The notes: generated by a model not told the origin, from the sequence alone. DNA of 64,000 nt from an uncultured Phascolarctobacterium sp. (GCF_937920985.1 NZ_CALDXR010000047.1:1-64000); one strand, 5' to 3'; numbered from the stretch's first letter, positions 52,861 to 62,430 are shown. Made by a program: numbers and translations.

Positions 52861-53705
52861 GGCGCACAGTCTTAATCTGCTCGCTGCTGCTCAGCCTTGC
52901 AGGCAGCAGCTTTGCAGCTGCAGCCGAGGAGCTGCCAAATTATGCTACGCAGCCTGCTGTAGTTTCCACCTCTCCGGCTCAACCGGCTGAGCCTACGGAA
53001 GCAGAAAACAGTATTGGCACTTCCCAAGCAGAGGAAACCGCTGCAGACAATAACATCGTAAGCACTGCTCCTACTGTACCGGCAACGCCAAAGCAGGAGG
53101 AAGCCGTAGCTACCGAAGCAACAGCAGCAGAAGCTGCAAACGCTGCAGCCACGCCTCCCGTTGTCAGCAACGAGCCTGTGCCGCCTGCAGATAAACCCAA
53201 GCCTAAACCAAAGCTGAATCTGGTAGGCAAGCCGCCGCTGCCCAGGCAGTTCATGCGTACACCGCAGGCAAGCGATTTCATCAGCGTCAGCAGTGAAGCC
53301 GGCGGCTACAGTATGGTCGTGCCCAAGGCCTTCGGTAAAAATCCGCTGGCAGACCTGCCGCAAACCGAAGGAGCTATGCTGGTGCGCACAGCCGGCAACA
53401 CTCTGATGCTGGCAGCAACCGTGCTTGACCCTGCGGACACTGCAAGCTTTAAGGCAACAGAAGCTCTGCCTGTCTATGAAAATGCCAAAGTATACTGGCA
53501 ATGGCAGCATGGCAATCAGTTAATTTGGACCTGCCGCCTGAGCGCCCACAATGATTATCACAGCAACAAGCTGCTTTTGACTGCAGAAGCTCAGCAGAAC
53601 AACAAAACCTACCAGCTGCTGTACGTAATGCCTGCAATGCAGGCAGATAACTATCTGCCTCAGGCAATTTATTCCTTGGACAGCTTTAAATTAAATCAGC
53701 CATAA
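52857..53705 (+). CDS. Secreted protein with Ala/Pro/Glu-rich linker, unknown function
   Basis: 282 residues. A signal peptide (cut near SFA-AAA, about residue 20) is followed by a low-complexity linker rich in Ala, Pro, Thr and Glu (about 25-125) ending in a basic KPKPKPKLN segment. A folded domain (about 140-280: GGYSMVVPKAFG, VRTAGNTLMLAATVLD, LPQAIYSLDSFK) follows, with spacing reminiscent of DcrB/PsbP-type lipoprotein domains, not certain. The linker could span the periplasm or cell wall. Coupled to the HD gene. Confidence 0.75.
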   Translation: MRRTVLICSLLLSLAGSSFAAAAEELPNYATQPAVVSTSPAQPAEPTEAENSIGTSQAEETAADNNIVSTAPTVPATPKQEEAVATEATAAEAANAAATPPVVSNEPVPPADKPKPKPKLNLVGKPPLPRQFMRTPQASDFISVSSEAGGYSMVVPKAFGKNPLADLPQTEGAMLVRTAGNTLMLAATVLDPADTASFKATEALPVYENAKVYWQWQHGNQLIWTCRLSAHNDYHSNKLLLTAEAQQNNKTYQLLYVMPAMQADNYLPQAIYSLDSFKLNQP

Positions 53706-53707
53706 AG

Positions 53708-53746
53708 AAAAATCCTCCGTCAGCTCGCCAGCTGCGGAGGATTTTC
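53708..53746 (+). terminator. Terminator after secreted-protein gene
   Basis: Stem AATCCTCCG/CGGAGGATT with TTTTC following on the plus strand, directly after the stop codon. Confidence 0.85.
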
Positions 53747-53924
53747 TTCTTTCTCTCTCGTTAATTATGAGTCCGGGGACATTAGCTTTGTTGGGACATT
53801 GGCTAAAAGCAAGGGGTGTTAAAAGTTAAGAAGAAATAAGCAGAGGGATAACACCATATGCAGACAAACTGTATAACTACGAGAATTTCTATGCAAATTG
53901 ACTTTTAAAGAAAGGCTTGTTAAA

Positions 53925-54602
53925 TTAGCTCAGCTTTTTCAGATAAGCTTGTCCTTTTTCGTGCTCGGACATAAACTGGAACAGGTAGAGGCCGCACAGG
54001 AATAAGAAGATGTTCGGCAGGAAAGGCACATACTCCAGCGAGACAAAATCTGCACTAGGCAGCCCCAGCCATACGTTCCAGTCACCGTACAGGAAGGACG
54101 GCAGATGTCCGATTATCTTACCTTGCCAGATGATCACGCCATCGGTAAGATGCCTGGTCAAATCATAGGCTATTGCAGATAACAGCCAACCGCAGGAACC
54201 GGGAGACTTCTGCAGCCACCAATGAATGGGCTGTACTACCAGATATGCAAGACCAAGGAAGGTAAAGATGCCGAAATAAATGGGATGCTGCGGTGTGAAG
54301 ATATAGGTGCAAAGCGAAATCGCAGTGCCTACACCCAAAAGGCCCAATCCCCATTTGAGGTAATTGCTGCCCTGGCTAAATGTCATACCGCACAGAACCA
54401 CAATGCTCCACAGCGTCAGCCGCTGCCACCAAGCATAATCCCAAGCAGGATTAGTACCCTGAGCTACATTTATATTATACAGGAAGTAGAAAACTGCCAG
54501 ATTTAAGAAGGCTGCAGCCTTGAGTGCGTTCAGCACCCGGTACTGCTTCTTTTCTGCTTTGCTTTCTGACTGCTCATACATTTTTGCTAATAACTTTTCC
54601 AT
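53925..54602 (-). CDS. DUF1624 / HGSNAT-like membrane protein
   Basis: 225 residues with about six helices. IYFGIFTFLGLAYLVVQPIHWWL and SLEYVPFLPNIFLFLCGLYL match the heparan-alpha-glucosaminide N-acetyltransferase-like (DUF1624) family, which in bacteria is thought to acylate envelope glycans; activity is not shown. GAGGTAAG precedes the ATG. Single gene with its own promoter (54681-54709). Confidence 0.72.
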   Translation of the reverse strand: MEKLLAKMYEQSESKAEKKQYRVLNALKAAAFLNLAVFYFLYNINVAQGTNPAWDYAWWQRLTLWSIVVLCGMTFSQGSNYLKWGLGLLGVGTAISLCTYIFTPQHPIYFGIFTFLGLAYLVVQPIHWWLQKSPGSCGWLLSAIAYDLTRHLTDGVIIWQGKIIGHLPSFLYGDWNVWLGLPSADFVSLEYVPFLPNIFLFLCGLYLFQFMSEHEKGQAYLKKLS

Positions 54603-54680
54603 AATACTTACCTCGCTTTCATCGTGGGAGGTGAAGCGCCGCGCAAACCTTGGGGAATATTTATTATTCCCTGTAGTTAT

Positions 54681-54709
54681 AATATAAACTATTCTGTCAG
54701 AATTTTCAA
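54681..54709 (-). promoter_or_regulatory. Promoter of DUF1624 gene
   Basis: Minus strand TTGAAA (54704-54709), 17-base spacer, TATATT (54681-54686). Confidence 0.55.
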
Positions 54710-54817
54710 GAGGTCAAGTTATATCGTTTGGGCATGCGGCAATTAGTTTTATATTAGTTATGCTTTATTGGAATATTAATAATGCGCAGTAGGAATAACA
54801 TAAGCCCTTTAAAGCCA

Positions 54818-54866
54818 AAAACAGCAGAGAAAGTGTAAACTACGTTACATTTTCTCTGCTGTTTTG
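54818..54866 (-). terminator. Terminator of yabE-rnmV-rsmA
   Basis: Long stem (AAACAGCAGAGAAAGTGTAA with TTACATTTTCTCTGCTGTTT) with T-rich ends on both strands, just after the rsmA stop. Confidence 0.88.
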
Positions 54867-54891
54867 TAAAGTAACTTCTTTTCAGCGTTTT

Positions 54892-55743
54892 TTATTTTTC
54901 TGCACCGAAGGTATTGGTCAAAGCCGCAAAATCCTCCAGGCTGAGAGTTTCCGCTCTGCGCTTTCCGTCTACGCCGGCACGCTGCAGCCACTGCGCACAC
55001 TGCTCGGAGTTGATGCCCATATTCTTCAGCGAATTGCTGAGCATCTTGCGTCTGAGGGAGAAGGCTGCCTTAACCACGCGGAAGAACAGCGCTTCGTCGC
55101 ACACCTTTACCGGCGGCTCGGAGCGGCGCTTGCATACAATAACAGCCGAATCAACAGCCGGTGCGGGAATAAATGAGGTCGGAGGTACGATAAACGCTAT
55201 CTCCGGCTCGGTATAATACTGAATAGCTACCGAAAGCGCACCATAATCTCTGCTGCCCGGTTTGGCAGCCATGCGTTCGGCAACCTCCTTCTGCACCATA
55301 GCAACTAAGCGTTCCATAGGCAGGCGCTTTTCCAACAGGGCAAAAATAATCGGCGTGGTAATATAATACGGCAGGTTAGCACACACCTTAAATTCCGGTG
55401 CTGCCACCGTTTCCATAATATTTACCTGCAGGATATCGCCATTGACGATGCGAACATTGTCATAACCCTCCAGCGTAACATCCAGTACCGGCAGCAGGCG
55501 TTTATCCAGCTCTACCGCCACAACATCGGCACCGCTTTCTGCCAGCCCCTGTGTCAGCGTACCGATGCCCGGGCCTACCTCCAGCACCTTATCTGCCGGG
55601 GACAGCTCTGCTGCTTCCACAATACGGCGCACGATATTTTCATCAATCAGGAAATTCTGCCCCAGCTTCTTATCGGCACGCAGCTTAAAGCGGTGCAGAA
55701 TATGATTCGTTACCTGGGGAGAAGCAATAACCGGTTTATTCAC
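54892..55743 (-). CDS. rsmA: 16S rRNA dimethyladenosine transferase RsmA (KsgA)
   Basis: 283 residues. It dimethylates two adjacent adenosines near the 16S 3' end. KKLGQNFLIDENIVRRIVEAA, the SAM loop VLEVGPGIGTLTQ, and NLPYYITTPII are the family motifs. The C-terminal helical domain is normal. The start overlaps rnmV by four bases, and the gene order yabE-rnmV-rsmA is that of Bacillus. Confidence 0.97.
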   Translation of the reverse strand: MNKPVIASPQVTNHILHRFKLRADKKLGQNFLIDENIVRRIVEAAELSPADKVLEVGPGIGTLTQGLAESGADVVAVELDKRLLPVLDVTLEGYDNVRIVNGDILQVNIMETVAAPEFKVCANLPYYITTPIIFALLEKRLPMERLVAMVQKEVAERMAAKPGSRDYGALSVAIQYYTEPEIAFIVPPTSFIPAPAVDSAVIVCKRRSEPPVKVCDEALFFRVVKAAFSLRRKMLSNSLKNMGINSEQCAQWLQRAGVDGKRRAETLSLEDFAALTNTFGAEK

Positions 55744-56282
55744 TCTTCACTCTCCAATTTTTGTAAAGCAACCGTAAATTCTTCACGGCTCACACCATAA
55801 TGATTCAGGCGTTCCAAAAAGCGTTTGGCATTGCCATAGCCTATACCAAGCTCGGCACCCAGCGCATCACGGCGTGCAGAAGCACTCTCGCTGCCGTTCA
55901 GATTATTTTGGAACAAATCGCGCATAGTAAATTCCTGCTGCGGACGATATTCATGGTGTCGCACCTTAGCCAGAGCTTCCAAAATAGCCTCCGGCTGCGC
56001 CTGCTCCACGCCTACATCATTATTGGCAGTTGCCTGACGCTTAGGAATAAACGCCTGCCCTGCTTCCGGAAAGCGCTCCGTCAAAAAGCGGCGAATGCGT
56101 TCACCGGCACCGTCAGGATCAGTCAGGATAATTATCCCGCGTTTTTTATACGCAGCCTCTATCTGGCGCAAAGTATAGGGGGCCAGCGTAAAGCCGCCGG
56201 TTTCGATAGTATCGGCCTCCAGCGCCTTACCGATTGCCACCGTATCCATTTTTCCTTCTACTACGAGCACTTCCTTAAGCAT
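55740..56282 (-). CDS. rnmV: Ribonuclease M5
   Basis: 180 residues. It matures the 5S rRNA precursor. The Toprim domain has VVEGKMDT with the catalytic Glu and LTDPDGAGERIR with the DxD-like acidic pair; the C-terminal RNA-binding domain contains NNLNGSESASARRDALGAEL. AAGGTGG precedes the ATG. Confidence 0.95.
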   Translation of the reverse strand: MLKEVLVVEGKMDTVAIGKALEADTIETGGFTLAPYTLRQIEAAYKKRGIIILTDPDGAGERIRRFLTERFPEAGQAFIPKRQATANNDVGVEQAQPEAILEALAKVRHHEYRPQQEFTMRDLFQNNLNGSESASARRDALGAELGIGYGNAKRFLERLNHYGVSREEFTVALQKLESEE

Positions 56283-56297
56283 CAGATAAATTCCACC

Positions 56298-57266
56298 TTA
56301 ATCAGCTAAAATATAAATATCTACATCGCGTCTGCCCCACTGGATAGCACGATGATAATCATTAAAAAACAAATCTACTCTGTGGTGAACCATATCGCCA
56401 CCGGTATCACCGGCCATAGCGATACCATAACCGGGGATATACATTTTTGTATAATACGGAATAAAGCGCGGGTCAACAGCCACAATGCCTTCATACGGAA
56501 CAAGACCGATAGAAGTACGGCTGCCTGTTGCTACATAAGCAGAGGCATGCGCACTGATTTTTTTCGTATAGCGCTTATAGCCCTCAGGAGTATAGACGCT
56601 CATCGCCATACCCTTGCGGATAACCTTTGTTTCCGGCTCAATCAGCACATGACGCGTCAGCTCCTGTACAGAATGACTGCCATCACCGTTTTTCACCTTT
56701 TTGGAAACAACCTTCGCTGTACCGGCCTTGCCTTCAACATGTATCTTTTCCGTACCGAAGTTCAGACTGTAATCGTCCTCATACTTCACCGGAATATCTA
56801 CACTCGCTTCACTGAATTGCAGCTCCTCATCGGCATTCAAAATATAAACCTGCATACCTTCCTTGAACGGCTCATGCACATCCGGATAAACACGCTCCTT
56901 TTTGTAGGAGATGCCCAAATCCTTCAGCGCCTCGCCTACAGTCGGCTTGCAGCTTTTGTATTCTACCGTTTCATTGCCACGGATAACAGTAAAGGGCTTG
57001 CCGCGCAGTACCTCAATCACACTGCCGTTCTGTACCCTTTTGGTATTCTGCAGCTTCCAGCCATCGCCCTTCTCCAGGACAATGCCGGCCTCCTGCAAAA
57101 TTTTGCCAGGCTTTACTGCATTAGTACGCACTTCCTTGGTCTGACCATCATAAAGAATAGTCACCTGCTGTGAAATATCAAAACCGGTCAGGAAAGGCAC
57201 CATCAGCATAAGGATAACGGCAGATAATAAACAATTTAAATGTAATCTGCATATATGCTTAATCAT
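56298..57266 (-). CDS. YabE-like G5/3D-domain cell-wall protein
   Basis: 322 residues. An N-terminal membrane anchor or signal is followed by two DUF348 repeats (about 35-130), a G5 domain (about 140-215), and a C-terminal 3D (MltA-like) domain with GIVAVDPRFIPYYTKMYIPGYG and GGDMVHHRVDLFF; the three aspartates are present. Rpf/Sps-type proteins of this layout are thought to cut peptidoglycan. It leads the rnmV-rsmA operon from a TTGACG/TAAAAT promoter. Confidence 0.92.
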   Translation of the reverse strand: MIKHICRLHLNCLLSAVILMLMVPFLTGFDISQQVTILYDGQTKEVRTNAVKPGKILQEAGIVLEKGDGWKLQNTKRVQNGSVIEVLRGKPFTVIRGNETVEYKSCKPTVGEALKDLGISYKKERVYPDVHEPFKEGMQVYILNADEELQFSEASVDIPVKYEDDYSLNFGTEKIHVEGKAGTAKVVSKKVKNGDGSHSVQELTRHVLIEPETKVIRKGMAMSVYTPEGYKRYTKKISAHASAYVATGSRTSIGLVPYEGIVAVDPRFIPYYTKMYIPGYGIAMAGDTGGDMVHHRVDLFFNDYHRAIQWGRRDVDIYILAD

Positions 57267-57290
57267 AAAAACCTCCTTAATCCGGTAATT

Positions 57291-57320
57291 ATTTTAACAT
57301 AAAACAGCAGGAAGCGTCAA
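57291..57320 (-). promoter_or_regulatory. Promoter of yabE-rnmV-rsmA operon
   Basis: Minus strand TTGACG (57315-57320), 18-base spacer, TAAAAT (57291-57296), 25 bases before the start codon. Confidence 0.65.
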
Positions 57321-57414
57321 ATCCGTGACATTTACAGCATTTTCGCATATCTAAAATATATAATTTGTTAGCATATAGACTACTTATATTCTAACATTTT
57401 CCCGTCCATTGAGA

Positions 57415-58143
57415 TTATTTAACAGCAGGCTCATAGAATTTTTTCACCTGCTCCGTATAGCTGCCATCCTGATTATACATAATCAGCGGCGGCAGAACAT
57501 CCAAGCCGTAGCTGCCGCCCTTCTGCATTTCCATCAGGAAAATCCAGGCAGGCTTATCAATTTTGGAATGCACCCATTGCAAACGCTTCGGCTGCAGGCC
57601 ATATTTCAGCGCCAACTGCATGCTTTCGGCAAAGCGCTCCGGCAACTGCACCAAAGCAAAGCGTCCGCGATAGCGCACAGCAAAGGCCGCCGCCCGGAAA
57701 AAATCCTCCAATGTCGAGGTAACCTCGTGGCAGGCAGCAGTGCCTACCTGGCGCACGTTGCCGCTGTTGCGGTAGGGCGGATTGGCAGCCACCAAATCCA
57801 TGCTCTCCGGCTGCAGCAGCTGCTTGTAATTGCGTAAATCGCCGTCTATAACATTAAACTTATCCTGCAGGGAATTATCCGCAACGCTTTGACGTACCAG
57901 CTTTGTTACCTGCGGATTGCAGTCCAGTGCCGTCACCTCTGCGGCACCTCTGCTTTCCAGCAGCATACTTATAGCACCGGTACCACAGCCCAGCTCCAGC
58001 ACCTTAGCCTTACGCACAACATGCGGAAAGTTGCCTAAAAACACAGCATCCGTAGTATAGCAGAACTCTTTGGCATCCTGCCAGATTTTATAACCGCAGC
58101 CCGGCACATAATCACAGCGCAGGCTGTTTTCCTGCTCAGACAT
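57415..58143 (-). CDS. tRNA1(Val) (adenine-37-N6)-methyltransferase TrmN6-like (YabB)
   Basis: 242 residues. Rossmann-type SAM domain with VLELGCGTGAISM and the N6-adenine motif AANPPYR. It corresponds to Bacillus YabB and E. coli TrmN6 (YfiC). The frame starts at 58161, but the Met at 58143, overlapping ricT by 8 bases, matches family starts. Last gene of the decarboxylase-tmk-holB-ricT cluster. Confidence 0.85.
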   Translation of the reverse strand: MSEQENSLRCDYVPGCGYKIWQDAKEFCYTTDAVFLGNFPHVVRKAKVLELGCGTGAISMLLESRGAAEVTALDCNPQVTKLVRQSVADNSLQDKFNVIDGDLRNYKQLLQPESMDLVAANPPYRNSGNVRQVGTAACHEVTSTLEDFFRAAAFAVRYRGRFALVQLPERFAESMQLALKYGLQPKRLQWVHSKIDKPAWIFLMEMQKGGSYGLDVLPPLIMYNQDGSYTEQVKKFYEPAVK

Positions 58144-58978
58144 TGTCAGCCTGGGAAGCATCTACAAGCTCTTCCCACTCCACCTGAATAGTATTATCCG
58201 GAGAAAGCTGCACGGCAGCGGTACGCTCCTTGCGGTTAATGCCTACTACCTTGCCTTCGCCCATAGTAGTCACTACCTTGCTGCCCATCTTGGGAATTTC
58301 AATACGCTCGCGACGACCGCAGCCGTTGCAGCCGTGCTTGCAGTACATATGGTTTTCATACTTCAGGCAGCACATCAGACGACCGCAGATGCCGGAAATC
58401 TTCGTCGGGTTCAAAGACAGGCTCTGGTCCTTGGCCATGCGGATAGAAACAGGCTCAAAATCGCCTAAGAAGGTTGCACAGCACAGCGGACGGCCACAGC
58501 TGCCGATACCGCCCAGCATCTTGGCCTCATCGCGCACACCGATCTGGCGCAGCTCGATACGGGTACGGAAAACAGCTGCCAGATCCTTAACCAGCTCACG
58601 GAAATCAATGCGTCCGTCAGCAGTGAAGTAGAAAATAATCTTATTCACATCAAAGGTAAACTCTACGTCAATCAGACGCATGGGCAGGCCATGATTTTTG
58701 ATTTTGCGCAGGCAGATATTGAACGCTTCCTTTTCACGGATTTTGTTTTCTGCCAGCTTCATGTCATCATCGGCTGTTGCTTTACGCATAACCGGCTTGA
58801 GCGGGGAAACAATCTGCTTGTCTTCTACCTCACGCGGTCCGATAACAACCTCACCGTATTCCACACCGCGCGCTGTTTCCACGATAGCGAAATCACCCTT
58901 TGCTACACCTGTTTCCGCCGGGTCAAAATAATATATCTTGCACGCTTTTTTAAAGCGAATGCCTACTACTGTCGGCAT
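58136..58978 (-). CDS. ricT: PSP1-domain regulator RicT (YaaT)
   Basis: 280 residues with the PSP1 domain and many cysteines (SCGRPLCCATF, GICGRLMCCLKYE, CKHGCNGCG) that bind Fe-S clusters in the Bacillus RicAFT complex, which directs RNase Y maturation of mRNAs. RicA and RicF genes are not in the window. It sits 6 bases after holB, the conserved position. Confidence 0.92.
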   Translation of the reverse strand: MPTVVGIRFKKACKIYYFDPAETGVAKGDFAIVETARGVEYGEVVIGPREVEDKQIVSPLKPVMRKATADDDMKLAENKIREKEAFNICLRKIKNHGLPMRLIDVEFTFDVNKIIFYFTADGRIDFRELVKDLAAVFRTRIELRQIGVRDEAKMLGGIGSCGRPLCCATFLGDFEPVSIRMAKDQSLSLNPTKISGICGRLMCCLKYENHMYCKHGCNGCGRRERIEIPKMGSKVVTTMGEGKVVGINRKERTAAVQLSPDNTIQVEWEELVDASQADNV

Positions 58979-58984
58979 AAATTA

Positions 58985-60010
58985 TCACTCCTTATAAATT
59001 TTATCTATTTTAAGCGCCATGGTTTCCAATGCCGTTTTCATACCGACACTGCTCACCAATGCGTCATATGCTTCTTGTACAATCACTAAAGCCTGCTTCA
59101 GCGCCGACAGCTGCCAGCCGCTGCTCTGACTTTTAAGCTCATCCAGTAAATCTATATTATATATTCTATCATAAAGCTGCAATTTGCACATCATTAAATC
59201 GCGCAACAGCAGTTGCCACAGCTGCACGAGCAGCAGTGCCTGCTCACGCTGCACCTTTTTGTCCAGCCAGCTGCGGCCGGCCAGATAATTCATCGGCATC
59301 GCCAAGGGCAAAGCCTCCAAAAAGGCTGCCGCCTGCTTACGGCATTCAAATACATCCAGCTGCCCCTTGGCTGCAGCTAAATTCAGCGCCAAGCCGATTG
59401 AGCCTTCGCTGATACGCGCCAATACCGCGGCCTTGGCAGGCTCTATCTGCCTTGCCTGCAGCGCCCGCTCCACCAATTGTGGCTCCAGCGCCTGAAAACG
59501 CAGCTGTACCACACGCGACATAATAGTCGGCAACAGCCTGTTGACATTGGCTACCAGCAAAATAATCACCCAGCCGGCCGGCGGCTCCTCCAACAGCTTC
59601 AAAAAAGCATTGGCTGCGGCGGGAACCATGGTATCTGCATCCTCAACAATGCACACCCGCGTCGGTGACATCACCGGTGCCAGCGCCGTTTTAGCCGTCA
59701 GCTCCCTGATCTGGTCGATAATAATCGTATCTCTTAAACGGTCTTTTTTATCATCCCATTCATGCTGCACCAGCACGAAATCCGGATGGCTCAGATTGCC
59801 GTCCTGCAGATTCATCAGCCTGCAGGCCTCACAGCCATCTGTTCCGTTATGCTGAAAGCACAGCAGTGCCTTAGCAAATTCCAGAGCCAGCGTGCGCTTG
59901 CCCAAGCCGGCAGCACCGCTAAAAAGCAGCGCATGCGGACGCTCCTTGGCCTGCAGATAGTTCTGCAGAAATTTTTTCTGTTCTGTGTGGCCGATAATAT
60001 GCTCCCACAT
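58985..60010 (-). CDS. holB: DNA polymerase III subunit delta' (HolB)
   Basis: 341-residue clamp-loader subunit. The P-loop-like FSGAAGLGKRTLA, a zinc site (C...C..C with CFQHNGTDGCEAC), VCIVEDADTM and the SRV(V) sensor are visible. AGCGGAGAGAAA precedes the ATG. Located between tmk and ricT. Confidence 0.93.
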   Translation of the reverse strand: MWEHIIGHTEQKKFLQNYLQAKERPHALLFSGAAGLGKRTLALEFAKALLCFQHNGTDGCEACRLMNLQDGNLSHPDFVLVQHEWDDKKDRLRDTIIIDQIRELTAKTALAPVMSPTRVCIVEDADTMVPAAANAFLKLLEEPPAGWVIILLVANVNRLLPTIMSRVVQLRFQALEPQLVERALQARQIEPAKAAVLARISEGSIGLALNLAAAKGQLDVFECRKQAAAFLEALPLAMPMNYLAGRSWLDKKVQREQALLLVQLWQLLLRDLMMCKLQLYDRIYNIDLLDELKSQSSGWQLSALKQALVIVQEAYDALVSSVGMKTALETMALKIDKIYKE

Positions 60011-60011
60011 T

Positions 60012-60647
60012 TTATTTCTCTCCGCTGATTACTCTGCTGATGGCCTGCAGCACCTTCGCAGTAACCTCCTGCTGACTGCCTAAGGCATCAATCACCTGCA
60101 AGCGCTCAGGCTCTGCCTCGGCAAGCTGCAGAAAGCCTGCACGCAGACACTGCTGAAATTCCAGCCCCTGCTGTTCATAACGGTCCTGCACACCACGCTG
60201 CTGGCGACGCGCCAGTAATTTTGCCGGGTCGGCATCAAAAACAAGCGTCAAATCAGGCTCCAAGCCTCCGGTAGCAAAAGAGCCCAACCGGCGTAACTGC
60301 GCAATCTCCTCCGGAGTTTTGCCCTGCGCCAGTCCCTGATAAACCAGTGTTGAATCATTGAAGCGGTCACAGATAATAATCTTGCCTGCTTCCACCGCCG
60401 GACGCAGCAGCTTGTCAACATGCTCGCTGCGTGCTGCCAGATACAGCAGCGTCTGCGTTGCCGTTGTCAGCGGCAGCTCCGGGTCCAGCACCAGGGCGCG
60501 CACCTTTTCAGCCAGCTGAGTACCACCGGGCTCGCGGCTTTCCAGCACATCATAGCCCTGCTCGCACAAGGCCTGCGCTGCCAAATGCTGCTGGGTAGTT
60601 TTCCCCGCTCCGTCTATTCCTTCAAATGTAATAAAAAATCCTCGCAT
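60012..60647 (-). CDS. tmk: Thymidylate kinase
   Basis: 211 residues. It phosphorylates dTMP for DNA synthesis. The P-loop FEGIDGAGKTT, the DRY-like ICDRFNDSTLVYQG and the LID region are present. GAGGTAA lies before the ATG at 60647; the upstream in-frame ATG would overlap the decarboxylase gene and lacks a ribosome site. Confidence 0.96.
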   Translation of the reverse strand: MRGFFITFEGIDGAGKTTQQHLAAQALCEQGYDVLESREPGGTQLAEKVRALVLDPELPLTTATQTLLYLAARSEHVDKLLRPAVEAGKIIICDRFNDSTLVYQGLAQGKTPEEIAQLRRLGSFATGGLEPDLTLVFDADPAKLLARRQQRGVQDRYEQQGLEFQQCLRAGFLQLAEAEPERLQVIDALGSQQEVTAKVLQAISRVISGEK

Positions 60648-60657
60648 CTTATTTACC

Positions 60658-62106
60658 TCAATCCGCAATAATACGTATCGTTTGTAAGCTGCTGTCCGCA
60701 GGTCCGCTTACCGGCAAACCCAGCTCCTTCTGCGCTCTGCAGTAGGCAATAATCTCTTCCGTTACCAGCTCACCCGGCAGCAGCACCGGTATTCCCGGCG
60801 GATAAAAGCTCACCTGCTCACCACAGATTTTGCCTGCAGCCTCTGCCAAAGGCACTGCTTTTTTCGCACGATAGAATACGTCGCGCAAGGGCAGAACTGC
60901 CTGCGTCTGCGGCACCTTCGCTGCCGCTGCTAACTGCAGCGGCGCACGCTTCTGCGCCTGCATTTTATTCAGTACAGCGGCAATTCTTGCCAACGCCTCG
61001 TCATAATCCGTAGTAACATCTGCATAGGTCACCAGAAAGAGTACATTATAGGCATCTACAAGCTCAACAGCCACTCTTGCCTCACGGAAAAGCTCACCAA
61101 CCTCTACGCCGGTATAGCCCCAGGCTGCAAAGTTGACTGTCACCTTCGTGCTATCCAGCTGCAGTCCGCCGCAATCTGCCGTCTCCATTACACGCAGGCC
61201 GCTATAGGCGGCACACAGGCTGCGCAGCTTGGCAGCAGCCTGTACAGCCGCCGCTGCCATCTCCTTGCCGTAGACCTGCACCTGCGCTCTGGCAGCATCC
61301 AGTGATGCCATCAGCAGATAGTTGGGACTTGTCGTCGTCAAAAGGCTCATCACATCCGCCGCACGCTGCAAATCAAGACGTGCTCCCTGCACATGCAGCA
61401 TACTGCACTGCGTCATCGCGCCCAAAATTTTATGCGTACTCTGAGCACAGGCATCAGCGCCGCACTGCAAAGCAGACGGTGGCAACAGCTCACTGAAGCC
61501 CAGATGCGGTCCATGCGCCTCATCCACCAGCAGCACTGCATTATGCGCATGGCAGCAATCGGCAATCGCCCGCACATCTGCCGCCACACCGTAATAATTG
61601 GGGCTTGTCAGCAGCACCGCTTTAATTTTGCCGTCCTGTGCCAGCGCTGCCTCTATCTGCTGCACGGTAACCTGCATCTGAATTCCGAATTCAGGCTGAT
61701 ACTCCGGTTGCAGATAGACTGCTTCGATACCGCCCAAAACAAGTCCGCCGGCAACACTGCGGTGCGCATTACGTGGCAACAGCAACTTTTCCCCCGGGTT
61801 CAGCGCCGTTAGCAGCATGGCATGAATTGCCTGGCTCGTGCCGTTGACTGCCCAAAAGCAGGCATCACTGCCGTAGGTTTGCGCTGCCAGCTCTTGCGCT
61901 TCTTTAATATAGGTTTCCGGCTCATGGATATCGTCCAGCTCGCTCATCAGCGACACGTCCATCTGCACGCTGCCACCCAGCTCCTGACGCAGCAAGCGCT
62001 GCATGCCGCGTCCTCCCTTATGTCCGGGAGTATGCAGAGGATAGACATCCTCACTTTTATATTGCAGCATCGCCTCTATTAAAGGCATGCTAATTTTATC
62101 TTTCAT
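60658..62106 (-). CDS. Orn/Lys/Arg decarboxylase family protein (YaaO-like)
   Basis: 482 residues, PLP-dependent fold-type I. PLHTPGHKGG is the start block, the PLP lysine is Lys226 (STHKILGAMTQ), and DEAHGPH holds the Asp that binds the pyridine nitrogen. Substrate (arginine, lysine or ornithine) is not decidable. It heads the conserved tmk-holB-ricT cluster as in Bacillus. GGAGGGAG precedes the ATG. Confidence 0.92.
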   Translation of the reverse strand: MKDKISMPLIEAMLQYKSEDVYPLHTPGHKGGRGMQRLLRQELGGSVQMDVSLMSELDDIHEPETYIKEAQELAAQTYGSDACFWAVNGTSQAIHAMLLTALNPGEKLLLPRNAHRSVAGGLVLGGIEAVYLQPEYQPEFGIQMQVTVQQIEAALAQDGKIKAVLLTSPNYYGVAADVRAIADCCHAHNAVLLVDEAHGPHLGFSELLPPSALQCGADACAQSTHKILGAMTQCSMLHVQGARLDLQRAADVMSLLTTTSPNYLLMASLDAARAQVQVYGKEMAAAAVQAAAKLRSLCAAYSGLRVMETADCGGLQLDSTKVTVNFAAWGYTGVEVGELFREARVAVELVDAYNVLFLVTYADVTTDYDEALARIAAVLNKMQAQKRAPLQLAAAAKVPQTQAVLPLRDVFYRAKKAVPLAEAAGKICGEQVSFYPPGIPVLLPGELVTEEIIAYCRAQKELGLPVSGPADSSLQTIRIIAD

Positions 62107-62430
62107 TATTTGCTCCCTCCGGCAAAGCTAAACTAATTTAGTACATCATTATATTTTAACATATTTAGCTCTGCAGATATAGCATTTCAGCTGCTAACAG
62201 CGTAAATTTATTCTTTAAACGCAGGCTTTGGCACAAAAAAAGAGAGGACTGTGCATCACAAGACCTCTCTGAGTTTTTATATTAGTCCATTACTTACGCT
62301 TTAGTTGAGCTAATCTAATTTTGAAGAATAATTATATTAAACAGCTATATTAAAAGCTTATTGCAATATAGCCGATAATCAGGCATACCAATAATAAGTA
62401 CAAAGTGTATAAAAGTGTGTATACTTTATA
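62107..62430. other. Gene-free region between the decarboxylase gene and the CDI-like genes
   Basis: 324 AT-rich bases. They contain the terminator at 62233-62278 and a small inverted repeat CTATAT/ATATAG near 62343-62374. No gene or known RNA is seen; the decarboxylase promoter is presumably near 62110-62200 but no convincing box pair was found. Confidence 0.5.
62233..62278 (-). terminator. Terminator of the CDI-like gene cluster
   Basis: AGAGAGG/CCTCTCT stem with an inner TGTG/CACA pair, followed by seven T on the minus strand (and GAGTTTTTA on the plus strand). Confidence 0.8.
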
